DNA of 64,000 bases from assembly GCA_964023275.1 (NCBI GenBank), contig OZ029917.1:32950505-33014504 (forward strand), given 5' to 3'. How positions within the stretch are numbered: position 1 is the first letter of the stretch; every line of letters begins with the position of its first letter. The notes beneath the pieces are model-generated. The model was not told the DNA's origin, searched no databases, and saw nothing but the letters and a program-made list of their open reading frames with translations. Positions 13,383-26,400 of the stretch are shown piece after piece. The stretch comes from Norana najaformis (taxonomy: Eukaryota; Annelida; Clitellata; Crassiclitellata; Hormogastridae). A program made the translations under genes and the position numbers.

Positions 13383-13495
13383 TAACATCATTTTGTTTTG
13401 ACTGAGCGCCTGTGAATAAGCTGATTCCCGCAACTTAGCTTTTGTTGGGCGCTGTAGAAATCTCGAGATTATGATTATGATTACGATCAGTAATT
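13383..13495 (+). mobile_element. CR1-like LINE 3' end, ATTACG-tail family
   Basis: Contains TTTTGACTGAGCGCCTGTGAATAAGC, the block GTTGGGCGCTGTAGAAATCTCGAG in two pieces, and a tail of GATTATGATTACGAT units. Matching copies occur at 16270-16517 (plus), 44335, 58345 and 60255 (minus); the copy at 44.3 kb is attached to an RT C-terminus. Confidence 0.65.
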
Positions 13496-13710
13496 CTAAC
13501 AAGAGCTGAAAAAGTCATTATCTTTGAAATGCTACATTAATTTTATTATTATGAGCAAAGCAATTAGTCACATTTATTATACACATACTAATATACAGTA
13601 ATAGTTTTAAAACCAATGAAAGCCAAATCATCTAAATAGTTTAAGTCAAACCCGATCTCCTTAAAAGCAGTTCTATTTTACGAGGACCACGGCTTACAAA
13701 CTAATGCTAG

Positions 13711-13712
<2 letters not shown>

Positions 13713-13770
<58 letters not shown>
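13713..13770. repeat. (TA)n microsatellite, about 29 units
   Basis: Uninterrupted AT dinucleotide run upstream of M1AP. Likely polymorphic in length. Confidence 0.95.
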
Positions 13771-13776
<6 letters not shown>

Positions 13777-14049
13777 CTGATCACAATCATAATTATAAAC
13801 TCTGCCTTTTAAGCATCCAAAAACTGTAGCTTGGCTGCTGACGCAATCTGCAGCAAAAAGTACTGTGTTTAGCTGGACTTGCTTTTTGTTGTGTGTTTAG
13901 CTGGTCATGTAATTTTTGACATACACAGAAAATAGATCTTATGTCCCCATGTCCTCAAGGAAACTCCAAAGAGTTCAGAACTCTTTATTTAGAGCCATAA
14001 CTGACAAGTGCTGTCAAATATGAGCTTATAATTCCTATTCTTAAATCTA

Positions 14050-14470
14050 TGCACCAGCCTCCTGTTGAGAAAGGAGTTGTTTCAAATCAGGGCTTATAGT
14101 TTAGCAAACATTAAACTCTGGCCAATCACAATACTTAAAATCACTCTTAATTTCCCAGACCTATACTTAATCAACCAGCCTCTGACTGTCTTTCTCTGGT
14201 TGTGCCAAAACAAAAACTAGAACTATTCTTGGTGGACGAGCTTTTCAGTTGCTGAACCTAAATTTTGGAACTCTCTTCCTGCATCCATTCCTTCTGCTCA
14301 GCCTTTGTGTTATTTCAGTCCCAACTGAACACTCACCTTTCTCAGTTGGCTTATCTGCCTTAGGTCGCTTCTCTGTTTCATCGGATTGACTTTTTGGCTG
14401 TTGACCCGATTGCAGCTTGATTTGGTGGGCCATCAGTTGATGCCTTGTGCATTAGTCACCGGCGCTATAG
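14050..14470 (+). mobile_element. CR1-like LINE 3' fragment, RT C-terminus
   Basis: Plus-strand frames show the LINE C-terminal arrangement of a variable region, then a tract like LNFGTLFLHPF and FQSQLNTHL, ending with GCATTAGTCACCGGCGCTATAG. A closely similar piece is at 53020-53330, which shows it is a dispersed element and not an exon. Confidence 0.55.
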
Positions 14471-14794
14471 ACAATTCTGCTCACAGTGGGTAAAACCACA
14501 AGTGTCAGAAGGTAGAATTTCTAGACACAACGGAAACCACTCCAACTTTATAAGACGGCTGAATTCAAATAACCTGGTTGTCTTGAGAACTGAATTCTGT
14601 CAGCCATTTGTTCCACCCAGTAGATTTTTGCTGTCAAAATTTGCTCCACTACTCAATTCCACTTCTAAAAAGTCAACATAAACAAACATCGTAAATATGA
14701 AGGTGTAAACATTCATACTATATTAACATTGTACTGGCTCTCCTGGCCTTGCCTTCCATCTACCTTATATCCATCACTCCACATGCTATTCATT

Positions 14795-15100
14795 CAAATC
14801 TAATCTAAAGACCGTTATGATAGCGCCGTTATCATAATGTCCAATGCATCAGTCAATGGTCACTTCAAGCCAAAATCACAATCTGAAATCATAATCTACT
14901 GGAGAAGCCAGGTCGAATTCTGGTAGGTCAGAGAAACCAGAAGCTGGGCTAGGGTGGGTAAACAAGTTGTAACAGATGAGTCTTAATTTTAAACCTGAAT
15001 GACATCACAGAATTGACAGAACAAATAGAACTAGGCAGAGAATTCCAAAGCCGTGGACCACAACCAAGAACACTCTGGAGTCCTGTTCTGGTACGAGGGA
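14795..15100 (-). mobile_element. CR1-like LINE 3' fragment with TCTAAT tail
   Basis: Shares with the 10.2 kb copy the order TCTAATCTAA, GATAGCGCCGTTATCATAATG, GCATCAGTCAATGG, GGAGAAG, GGTCAGAGAAACCAGAAG and AACAGATGAGTCT. Minus-oriented and without intact coding sequence. Confidence 0.55.
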
Positions 15101-17400
15101 CAAGAGTCATAAGTGTCCACTGATCGAGTGCACCTTATCCTGATCCATTCAATCCGTCACCTTCCCATTTCTTGTAGACTAAACACAACCCACTGTAACA
15201 GCTCCCCTGTCCCCTATCTCTGGCAAGTCTTCTGGCAACCGGACTTTATTCTTCACATGGGATCTTTCGGGAATAAGTTGCTGCCCTGCTCTTGGTTTTT
15301 AAGTAGAGCTTTAGAATTCTCAAGAGTACGAGTACCTTCACCACCCTTCTATTAGCACAAAAAAATTATATACGACCATATACAACCAACTGGCCCACCG
15401 TTGTCCAACATGGGTCCAACGCTGGCCACGTGTGTGCCCTCTTGGTAGTGATTAAGCAGGTTTTCCTCGAGCAGTTTCATATATTGCTCAGGAATTGCAA
15501 AATTATGCATTTACCGATCAGAGATAGGCTAAACCTCATTTTGACACGAACAGTAGCACAGATTTAGTTTGTATATGCGTAGCATGGATTCTGGATCCAA
15601 AATTTACCATTCAAGAGTAGGTAACTGGTTCACGTTTCTATGGAAAATGATTCGTGTTTCCTTTATATTATACGAAATAATTGTAAACTAGAAGTTTTTC
15701 AAGTAGTTAATATTACGCTATAAGCAGACGATGCACTTGAAACTTAACATGGCCGCTGGTCGTTTTTCGCGAAGCAGCAAGGATGTTATATAGCAGAAGA
15801 TGGCCCGTGCCAATCGGGCTGCAGGCCAGAAGCAATCGCTCAGTCATATTTGTTGGAGCAAAAAACAGCGTTTCCAGCATGTCACATCATCGCGTCACAT
15901 GCACCAGTCTATCATTATCGAAAGAAAAAGCGTTAAACGTCCTTATTAAGCAATGGTCTATTGCACAGATAAGCACTGGTGTTCAACCATACCAATATAA
16001 ATGTAAAATAAATGTAATTGTAGGCCTACAGATTTTCCTATAACGACCGTATGGCCTCGACTCTGCTAATTTTTCAATGAATTTATCGGGTAAAGTCCTT
16101 CACCACCGCTGCCCGTCTGAATGGGTGCCACGCCATTTAAGGTCCCCGTGTCAATGTAAAATGCAATAGTAGTTCAAATGTTTAACGACATCTTATGGCA
16201 TCAAAAGGGTTTGGGACTGACCTACGAGGTAACAGCCTTTCGCTTTCACGGCCTTTCACTCAAAACTGAAAACATTCCTCTTCCACAGATCCTGTACTGA
16301 CACCCCTTCTTCCTCTTATCTGTCTCTCCTCTCCAACCCCAAACATCACCCACCGTATTTGCCACGCTGTCTCTCTGCCTGACTCTTGACCTGGAACCGA
16401 ACCATTTTGCCTATCGATTTTGTTTTGACTAAGCGCCTGTGAATAAGCTGGTCCCTGCGGCGCGGCTTTCGTTGGGCGCTATAGAAATCTTGGAATTACG
16501 ATTACGATTACGATTAGAAGAACGGTCCTGCCCATGACATCATGAATATTAATACTATGGTCCTGCCCAATGATAGTATAACCTCTTTGGTCCTGCCGAT
16601 CCAATCCCACACGCCATCACTTTGAGCCAATGATATATACTCTATAGATGGAGCGCAGCCGGCAAACAACGCTGCGCGTTGTGAAGCTACCGTCGCTACG
16701 CGACCTTGACCCGCTGGTTGGAGGTAGTCCACGTGTGTACATGGGATGCCGCGTTAAACCATCGAAATGCTTTTGATTTATTCTGTTTTTTTGTTCGTAT
16801 TTTTTCAAGTAACAAATTTTCTTTGAAAGCGAGAAGAAAAAAAATGCAAATTATACTGTTTTATTTACGTTAGAAAATATTACTAGCCTACGAAGCCCTA
16901 TGTATAAATGGCATTCGTAACCATTACATTTAGCAAGTGATGTGATGTACGTTTATGAATAAATACTGTATTGCTTTGGCATTGTGGCTAGACAAAATGA
17001 CTGTTTGTCTGAAAATAAGTAAGTAGTATAACCTCTTTGCTTTGAGCGCTGTAGAAATTTCGAGATGACGATTTTAAGTACACGGGCACGTGCGCCTCTC
17101 AATAGTTACAAGAAACCGCACTGGGTGCTATAAGGTGCCGTCACGAAAACCAAAACCGACTTTAACAATGGTCCAAAACCATTATAGACACTCGATGCAC
17201 GAAAGCGCAGCCCAAGTGGTGCAAGTTACTGAAAAGCGGACCAGATGTTTGCTATGTTCTAGATGTTTGATAGTTCGCTAAGATAGCGAGACTGTTTTTT
17301 GTCAAAGGTTGGCCTGGGTGGTTTCTCGGCCTTTGAAACCGACAGACGCAGTTCAGACGAAACATACTACATGCGATTCGGTGAAAGTGTGTAAGAATTA
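15101..17400. other. Intergenic DNA between M1AP and ALDH (head to head)
   Basis: This stretch should hold the missing M1AP first exon and both promoters. I see a plus-oriented LINE 3' end at 16270-16517 and a short relic of the same family at 17034-17071. Around 15740-15900 and 16540-16740 CpG dinucleotides are more frequent, which may mark promoters, but I could not choose a transcription start or a first M1AP exon with confidence. Confidence 0.4.
16270..16517 (+). mobile_element. CR1-like LINE 3' end with ATTACG tail
   Basis: Plus-oriented copy of the 44.3 kb family: the region runs from the TGTCTCTCCTCTCC area through TTTTGACTAAGCGCCTGTG and GTTGGGCGCTATAGAAATC to four GATTACGATTACG units. 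Confidence 0.65.
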
Positions 17401-17444
17401 AGCGACAGAGGAAGGTTTCAAATAATTATTTGCAGATCGTCACG

Positions 17445-20400
17445 ATGGGTGAAAAGATCCCAGTTCCAGAAGTCAAATACACGCAGGTAGGAACTTACTT
17501 TGGGGCCGAATACAGATGCTTTAAAGCAGTCTATCAGTTACTGTATTTATAGTTTTAAAAATAATCACTCTAGTGCATACTGAGCTCCCAGAGTGTGATT
17601 TAGTGAAGCAGGTATTTTATGCACAGAATCGGTAAACACTATGAGTTTACTTAAACTCATGCAACGTCTCTGTTAAGATTTGATACAAAGACAAAAGAAG
17701 CTCGGGCAGCTTAAATACCAATGTGTGAATCATTTGGAACAGGAATAATTATATCAGGTATGTTATTCATATCCACATTTTGACACTGCACGATCAGATT
17801 CATTTTATGAACCATTATGATATTAATTGGGCATCAGTAAGTATGCATTAGAGTTATGTTGCTGTCTTCTTTATAGTTGTTTATCAACAATGAGTTTGTG
17901 AACTCGGTCAGTGGAAAAACGTTTGGAACATTCAATCCATGCAGTGGAGAGAAGATTGCCGATGTACAAGAAGGAGATAAGGTACCTATTGTCTCCTTTT
18001 AAAGAATATAGCCCTGAGATTTTTATAAGACTTGCAAGAATTCATTTAGAAATTATATTCGGAAGGGTGGTGGGCGCTGTATCTGTGATTGACCAGCTGT
18101 GTAAACTTTTCTCTCTTTTTCACCAGAACTCACCTCAGACAAAAAAAAAACAAGAATCAAATAATATGCACATTTATGAGGTTCATTAAGGTTTATGTGA
18201 CTCAAATTGCAATAAACTTTTCAACTTCTTCATTCTTTCTGGGTCAGTAGATGAGCAATGATGCAGATTGTCAGGTTTAAAAGTGTCCTCATGTTTGGAT
18301 TTATGTTATGCTTGTGTTTAAAATCTCTGGACCATACTTCTTTTTAAAATGTGGTTTAGAGGTTTGTTAACTTGGATTTAGTCGCTACATATGGATGCAG
18401 TCTGATATTTTAGCAATCGACCAACATGCAACCCATGATGGATTTTAAAACTAAAATTCATTAAATGTTATTTAAAATGCGAAAAATGAATTTATTACAA
18501 ATAGGTTGGTGTTTGTGAACATTATTGAAGTTTGCGAACATTACTGAAGAAACTATGTGGGTTACATTTTTAATGCTTTGATGTAAACAGTGGTAAGATT
18601 GTTGTCATATTTGCCTGCCTGGATGTCTGCCTAAGTCTGGATGTGATTGGCATAAAAAACATCAGAATTTCAGAAGTGCAGCTTGATTTAAATGTTCTCT
18701 GAAAAACTAAAGCTGGCCATCAACTTGTTTCATGTTATGTAATGGTTTGTCCACTCGGACAGGACTGTCTCAAGCTCTTAACCTAATACAGGTGCACAGG
18801 CGCTCACCTTGGGGCTGCCAACAATAAGGCAGTAGAAGTCAGTGGGCGGATACTATTATCTAGATGTCTCTTGGCCTGTCACAGACATTATGTTTTGAAA
18901 TTTTCCCTCGTTTAGGTGAAGACTTTATATTTTAGCATAGAAATAAGTGAAATATAATTTAATATTGGGAAATAAGCATAAAAATCAATCATCCGAATCA
19001 GATATTTAATTCACAAAATTCAGCAAACACTGGAGGAACTGATGTCTGACGATGGCAGTTTCGGTAATCTGACAATGAAAACTTGTCTGGTGGATGAAGG
19101 GATGAAGGTGAAGTGGGTTTGGCTGAAGAACATTCCAACATCACACTGAGTTCAGAAATGGCATTTGCCGTGTGCTGTCGCAATACAAGAGTGGGTCAGA
19201 TGGAATGGATGCTGATAATTCAGCCAGGATAGATTGGACTGAAGAGGTATAAGATCTTCCTGTTTCTCCTCTAGCTTTTCCACTTACAGATGTCTGTGAT
19301 GGACTGGCTCACAAGGCATAATTTATTACTCTGCTTTTAAACAACAGTTTTCCTGATGTGCTAGCTGAGCAGACCAGTAAAGACCATGCCAAGCAATCAG
19401 GTAAACAAAACAGAAGCCTACTTCTCCTTCTCTGTAGAGCAGTACATTTAGCAGCATCATCATCGTGATGGACTGCAAGATCCAACCATGGGTTTATAGG
19501 GCAACCATAGAAATAAGTGGAATTCAGTGTGCCATAGTTTTCAGGGATCATGGTACAGGATCAGTTCAACTGAAACTTGAACTGGAACCGGAACTTGCTT
19601 TGATGTGTAGCACAACAAAGCAACTGTTCAAATTTTCAGTGCTAAGTTATCCTCCCAAAAACTGTTCAGTCCTGTCTGTTGAGAAAGAGGAGTCAATCCA
19701 CGGAGCTTCATCCATATTCAAGGTGATCATCCACTATCTATCCGCAACACTTGAGCGTCTGTCAGACCGGTTCACTTCAGAGACACCAAATGTTTGAAAA
19801 GAAAATGTCGGTCTCTTTTCCTGTCTGTGCCTGGCATGTTGTAGTGTTTTTATCGTTGCCCTGTTGTTGTGCATGTTGCAGTGTTTTGATATTGTATTTG
19901 TGTTGCTGTGCATGTTGTAGTGTTTTTATTGTTGCCCTGTTGTTGTGCATGTTGTAGTGTTTTTATTGTTGCCCTGTTGTTGTGCATGTTGCAGTGTTTT
20001 CATATTGTATTTGTGTTGCTGTGCATGTGTTTGGGTCGGGGTTGCATAGGCAACTTTGGGTGGCCCAAAAATTTTGTTACTTGACCAATGGATGGGAAGA
20101 GGAGATAAAATGCTAAAGAGTGATGCTAACCTCATGTCTATATGTCAAAAACTGAACAAGACACGGGTTTTTACTTTTCTTACATTTTCTTGTATTTCCT
20201 TCACTTCTTACCACTACATGGTCTAAATGCTAAAGAATTGTATATCCTTCATTTATAGAAATATTTTCAAGATTTCTTTTGGGTTTTGTCTGGCATTAAT
20301 TTCTGCATGTTTTTATGTTCACGTAACCTATGTTGTCACTGAAAATCGTTGTGTATAGGGGCTTGAACATGAAAAAGTAAAAAATTATGGTAAGGGTACA

Positions 20401-23400
20401 ATTTGGGACAACTGTGGATACCCCTGAAACTTTTTATTCTAAAAATGGATTGATTGATGCAAATAGGAGATAAAATACTGAAGAGTGATGTTTACTACAT
20501 GTCAAGAACTGACTGAGATATAACAAGTTCAAATTTTATGGGACATTTTATGGTAAAAATTGCTCTTCATCTAGGCCTAGACGAAAATACTTCATTAGCA
20601 TAACAAGCTGATCCAAACTACTGCATAATTTATGATCCAAATAGCTACATAGTTACAATTATTATGTCTTGGCCTACTTTTTGCCGCTCTTGTCACTCTG
20701 TTGACCAAAATAGACAAGTATCTGCCTGCCCAGTTGTCCCTAAACTGACACAGACTGACCAAGATTGTGCTACACTGCCACTGACTGGCCCAGATTGCAC
20801 TAAGCAGATTCTGACTACTGCAAAACTAGCTGATCCGGACAGCTGCATAATTACAATTTATGTCTTGGGCTACATTTTTGTCATTCTTGTCAGTCTAATC
20901 GATCAAGGTGGTCCAGACTTCTGGACTGCTGTGAACTGTGCTGAAGTGATCTGCTAACCACACCAATACTAACCAGTCACATTTTCAGGGTGCTGGCGTC
21001 ATCAGGTCTTGCCACCTCTTCATGAGGACAAGCTTTCGCTTCGCAAGAGAGGACAGCCTTTCATGTCACCTTTTGTTAAATCTAAATCGATTAAAAGTAC
21101 TTTTGTGAATTGATGTATCCATTATATTTATTTGTGTATGTCTGTCTAGTTTATTTGCCCATGTTATAATCAAGTTTAAATACGTGTATAGTAGGTCTAC
21201 ACAATGTAATGTACAGTATGTGCGCTTGTCAGATGCTATTACAGGCTACTGTCTGTTGCTTGCTCAAAATTTGATTTAAATTGACCCATACTGACAAAAC
21301 TGTTTCTAAGCTGACTTGTGACTGCAGTATCATGGTTGTACTAAAGTGACCCACAGGACCCGTATAACTGACTTTTAACAGCCCAGGCTATGCCTAAGAT
21401 CAGTAGCAGAGATCCAGAAGTTTACAATGGAGGGTGGGCCAAGTGAGCAAGACCGTAGTACAGTACAGTACTTTACCAATTTTGCCTTATATTGGCCTAA
21501 TAAGCAGGTCATTTTCATTTGTTTTCTCTGATTTTTATGACATTTTCTCCTTTCCCCAGATTTTATTGACTTGCTTTACTTTCCCACAATTTTTGTAATA
21601 TTTTTTCTGTTTTTTTAATTTTTAAAAATCTTTTTGCTTTTTTAGTTTCCCAGTTTTATCATGGCCTGTTTTATTTGACAGGTTTAGTGGGCAACCCTCA
21701 CCCTAACCCATGGGGGGACCTCAATGCAAGGCATGTCATAAACATTTCAAATGGCTGGTTTGGCACTGCTGGACGCCCTTACCTGAACTGGCTGACTGGC
21801 TCTGGGCCAGTGTGTATGAAGCTGACATGAACTACTTGAAAATATCCCTACACCCACAGCAGAGAGAAAAAAAATTAATATACACATATGTTGGTTGTCT
21901 ACGTGACCCTGTGTCTGCCTTTCTGTCTTTCTGCCTCTTACTTTCACCCGTTCTGTGATATAATAGATCAGTTATTGTGCTTGCTCATAGGCTCACTTGT
22001 TTTTATTACAGAGATTTTTAATGTGTGCAGAGCAACACGTAAATGCAAATTTTGAGGCGTGGTTAGTCAGTCGCCAGGTGAAAAAGGCAGATGTCCACTT
22101 TTTGTCCAGATGTTTGAAGCCAGTGAGAAATAGTGTTTTTGGTCATTTCATGAAGGAATAGAAAGAGTTTTCGAGATTCAAAGAATTGTAGGTAGTCATT
22201 TCTATTTCCTGCATACATCAGCGTGGAATACATAAGAGCCCAGGACAGTTCTGCATCGTGGCCCTGCAAACACACCCGTACCCAAAGAGCACAGTTTGTG
22301 GGTGAGAGATGTAAGGAGAGACTAGTGATAGAAGATAGATAGGAGTGCTTGTGGTAAGGATTTTATAGGTCAGACTGGCTAGTTTAAGTCTTATCCAGAA
22401 TTCCACAGGAAGCCAATGCATCTGGATTAGTAGGGTTAAGGAGTTTGTATGAGGAGTTGCATGCAGCACCAAAAGAGTGAGGGAATTTTGGATGTGCTGA
22501 AGTCTGTTGAGTCCAAGATCTGAGATATCTGTATGAACAGAGTTGGTATAATCAAGGCGAGAGCAGACCATGTTTGTGAAATGTCTTTGGTAAGAGCTGA
22601 CCTCTTGTGACGCATTGCCCTGATATGATGGAAACAAGATTTGCAAAGGTTTGTAATATGTAGTTGAAATGTGAGAGTGCTGTCCAGAGTTACCCCAGGT
22701 GTTTTGACAGTGTTTGTTAGAGGAACAGCAGTGCCAGTGAGGTCAGTGCTGGAACGAGAAGGCGTTGCATGAGCCAAACATCATTACCACAAATTTATCT
22801 GGGCGTGTATTGAAGAGAGGCACTTCAAAAAGTTTTACCTTGCCTCACTGATCAGTGGGTGTCAGAGCCATGTAAAGCTGAGTATCATCAGTGTATTGCT
22901 GTAACTGGACTTAAAAGTGATTGGCTTTGCAGCCGACTTGTGGAATGAAGATTGTAAATCAGCAATTTGGACATCTGTTTTATTTACGAAATAATAATAA
23001 GATATCCAGTTGACCAAGATACAGTTGCACAACAAAAGACAAAACAAACTTCAAAATTTAAAAAAAATATCAAACTGTGAGAATGGTTTGAATCCTTGAG
23101 CGTCTGTCTTGGCCACCTGGTGACTAACTCAGCATGCTTATATACTTCCTTTGCCGATCTGTTGTAGGCCGATATTGATAGAGCCGTTAAAGCTGCTCAA
23201 GATGCATTTGCTCCTGGTTCACCGTGGCGCCAAATGGATGCCTCACAGAGAGGAAAATTTCTCTACACTTTGGCAGACCTTATTCATAGAGATCTAAAAT
23301 ACATTGTGGTATGTACGTGTCATCTCTGATTTGCCTTTCTCTGTGCCACTGCAACCAATGTTAAAATTTGAAATTATTAGTAACAGCATTTATTAGCATG

Positions 23401-26400
23401 TGCAGTATTTTAGTGGTTAGCCTGCTGGACTGTCAACTCAGAGGTGGGCTTTCAAATCCCCACCAAAGCAAAAATGTTTTTAGATTTCTGTTCTTCTAAT
23501 GCCCAAATTTGAGAATTTGACTATAAAACTGTGGCGTTCTCGGTCGGGCTAACTGTTCATGGGGTGGGAGTAACTCTAGCCCAGTTCTACGCTCAGAGCC
23601 ACCCGCCTCACCGCCCCTTGCACTCTCACTGTACAATGGTCTTCCCGTATCATCTCTTCGAATAGTGTCTGTTCTCTCCAAGGAAGGCCTAGGATGGGTC
23701 GCTTTCTTAAGGGAATCAACACTGTAACTCTCGATCTCGGAATCCGACTTTGCCTCTTCCGCGGTCGCCAGATGGGCAACGTCCTGAAGATGGCCTTTAC
23801 TCAGAACAGGGTTCGTTCCTTTACCGGCAATAGTTGTTCCCTTTCTGCGTGAGGACTTTCTCGTAACCACCATTCTACATCTTGTAACTCTCCCGTTACC
23901 GCCAATATATTCGGACACCAGTCGTTTTCTCGGTTCCGAGAACAGGGAAGTATTATGACGAGCCTCTGTGTCTTTCCGCCCTAGGCACATAGATATCGGG
24001 CGAGACATCTTCCCGTTATCACTATCTGTCTCTCGCTCCATCTCCGGGTACTTCCGAGAACTTCCGGAGCAAGTTTCCATGTCAAGTCTCTGTATTGACA
24101 ATTATTGGCCAACACTGCTTCAGGGGATAGGATACGCCTGTGGAACACTCAAGAGAAGGTCCCCTCTCTAACCTTCTGTAAAACACATGGACCTTCGTAC
24201 CGAACTACGCACGAGGGGCCCTTCCCCGCACTTCAGTCAGTCCTCTGATCAGTGTGTGGCGACAAGCAATTAGAGGAGTTGGTATCTTCCCGTGTCGACT
24301 CTGGTGTTATCGGGGAACCGACCCGGACTATGTATGATGTACCGGGTATTTTCTTGGTCTGCTTTAGTTTCCGGTCTCTTATGTACCGGGGCTTCACTTG
24401 GTCTGCGTTATGATTCACGGGTCTTCCCGTATCCCCACTGTCTGAATTTCGACCAGGAGAACCACGGCCGCGACTTTACCTGAGTTTCGCACAACTTGTT
24501 ATCTTCCAACTATCATGACTTACTCGTCTCGTGATGTTCCAACAAGGTGGGCCCGAGCCCTGCTGGACCAACGGAGCCAGTCAGAAATCAGACAGATTGG
24601 TTTGTTTCGGTTGCGACCTCCTCAGGAGCGCACGGACCAGTTTTCCATACGGCACGGGTTTTCTCGTACGGCAAATGCTACCCCTAGGGTTCACACAGAC
24701 CTGTCTACTCGTCTTTCCCCGAGCCTTCGCCCAGCGTCTGCTCCCCAACTATCGTGACTTACGTAGACCGTCTCGCGACTTTCCAACAGGGTGGGCCCGA
24801 ACCCTGCTGGACCAATGGAGCCAGTCAGAAATCAGACAGATTGGTTCATAACGGCTGCGACGTTCCTGGGAGCGCACTGATCAGATTTTTCTCTTACGCA
24901 GTCAAAGGGGTAGTTTCCGCAACTTTCCCGCTTGTTTTACACAGACCTGTATTTATTTCTTACGAACGGGGTCTTTCCCCGGGTTCTGTCCAACCTCAAC
25001 GTCCACTGTCGTGGCTCAGACCGCCTCGCGATCTACGGCAGAGTGGGCCCTCGCTCTAACTGGATCGACGCCGTCAGCCTGAAACCAGACCCTGATTATC
25101 TCGGTCGTCCCGCCGGGAGCACACTGATTAGACTTTTCCGCGGACTCTCTCGTCCTTATATTTTATCGTAACCCGGGACTGTATCGAACACGGGCTTCTC
25201 CGGACGTCACCCTCGTCCGTATATATGTATTTGTGTACGCTATGAATTCGCTCACAGAACGATATCAAAACACTGTAACTCGTATATGTAAAGGCACGCA
25301 TCCATCCTTCACGGCTATAGCAACAGAACGCACGACACCTCTTAGTCAGCCCCTTCTACGCATTTTACTTATATAGTGTCACGCTCGATAAAAGGTAAAT
25401 AACGGTGTCTAACCGTTACCGATTTCTTGCCTTAAAACAAACATTTAGGGGCCTATAAATTTAACCAATTTTATCCATTACTTTACTAAAATTATACTAA
25501 GAAGTTTGGACTGCCTAATTATTAAGCTATTATTAGATTAAACTTAAATTTACTAAAAAATTAATTTCTAAAAATCCTACACAGGTAACGCGGCCGAACC
25601 GTGCACATAGGCACAGCACTTAATGGCTACCTAACGCGGGTCATAACTACTCCCGCCTCTTACCCAACAGGCCTGTCTTGTGGCCGATCCACCACAAAAC
25701 GAGTACATCGACTGTAGAGTGTCATTGAGAAGATCAGATGACAAGGGAAGGGAGAGGACTGGCCTCTCCTCTCATATGCTGAGGCTAAGAAAAGGAAATT
25801 GCTAACACTTCATATCCATGGCTTCCTCAGAGGGTTAGCTCAAGGAGCTGGTGTTCTTTCTCTTTTAAATAACAGTTGACTAAAAATGCTTTTTCTGCTG
25901 GTATGATATTTGAAATTAATTTATGACTTGATTGGAAGTTTGTTATTGTTTGCCTTTCATCTCTGATCTTGGGTTTGTATCGCAGTATGTCATGTGGAAT
26001 CAATAGTTTTTTGTTGAGCCATATAATAATGTGCAAGTCTAATGGTTGTGTCCTTGTTGTCATCTTTGTTCTTCAGTGGAAAGATGCTTCTCCCTAGGAC
26101 CAGCTCTGTTGACTGATGTTGATAGAGGCACCTTGTAATGATCATTGAGTGATTAGCTTACCTAGTATTACCTGTTCATGAGAGAGTTGCACGTTTTTTT
26201 ATTGGCTTGCATGACAGGCACTGGAAGCATTGGATTGTGGAAAGCCATATAATTTGGCAACCTTTGATGTTGAACATGTTGTCTGCGTTTTTCGTTACTT
26301 TGCTGGATGGTGTGACAAGATCCAGGGAGACACTCTTCCTGTTGGTAAGGCTTAAGATTAGAGAAGGCAATATGTTGAATGGGCTTAAAATCAAAGAAGG

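Noticed and set aside
16514..16808. M1AP first exon candidate (frame starting MYTRGLPPTSG)
   Set aside because: No donor gives the required one-base overhang and the N-terminus is not conserved enough to confirm it.
19465..19797. 110-codon plus-strand frame in ALDH intron 2
   Set aside because: No known motif and no in-phase link to ALDH exons 2 or 3, which already join perfectly without it.
24515..25171. Plus-strand frames over the 245 bp repeats
   Set aside because: Repeated peptides arise from the tandem DNA repeat; frames shift between units, so no protein is supported.
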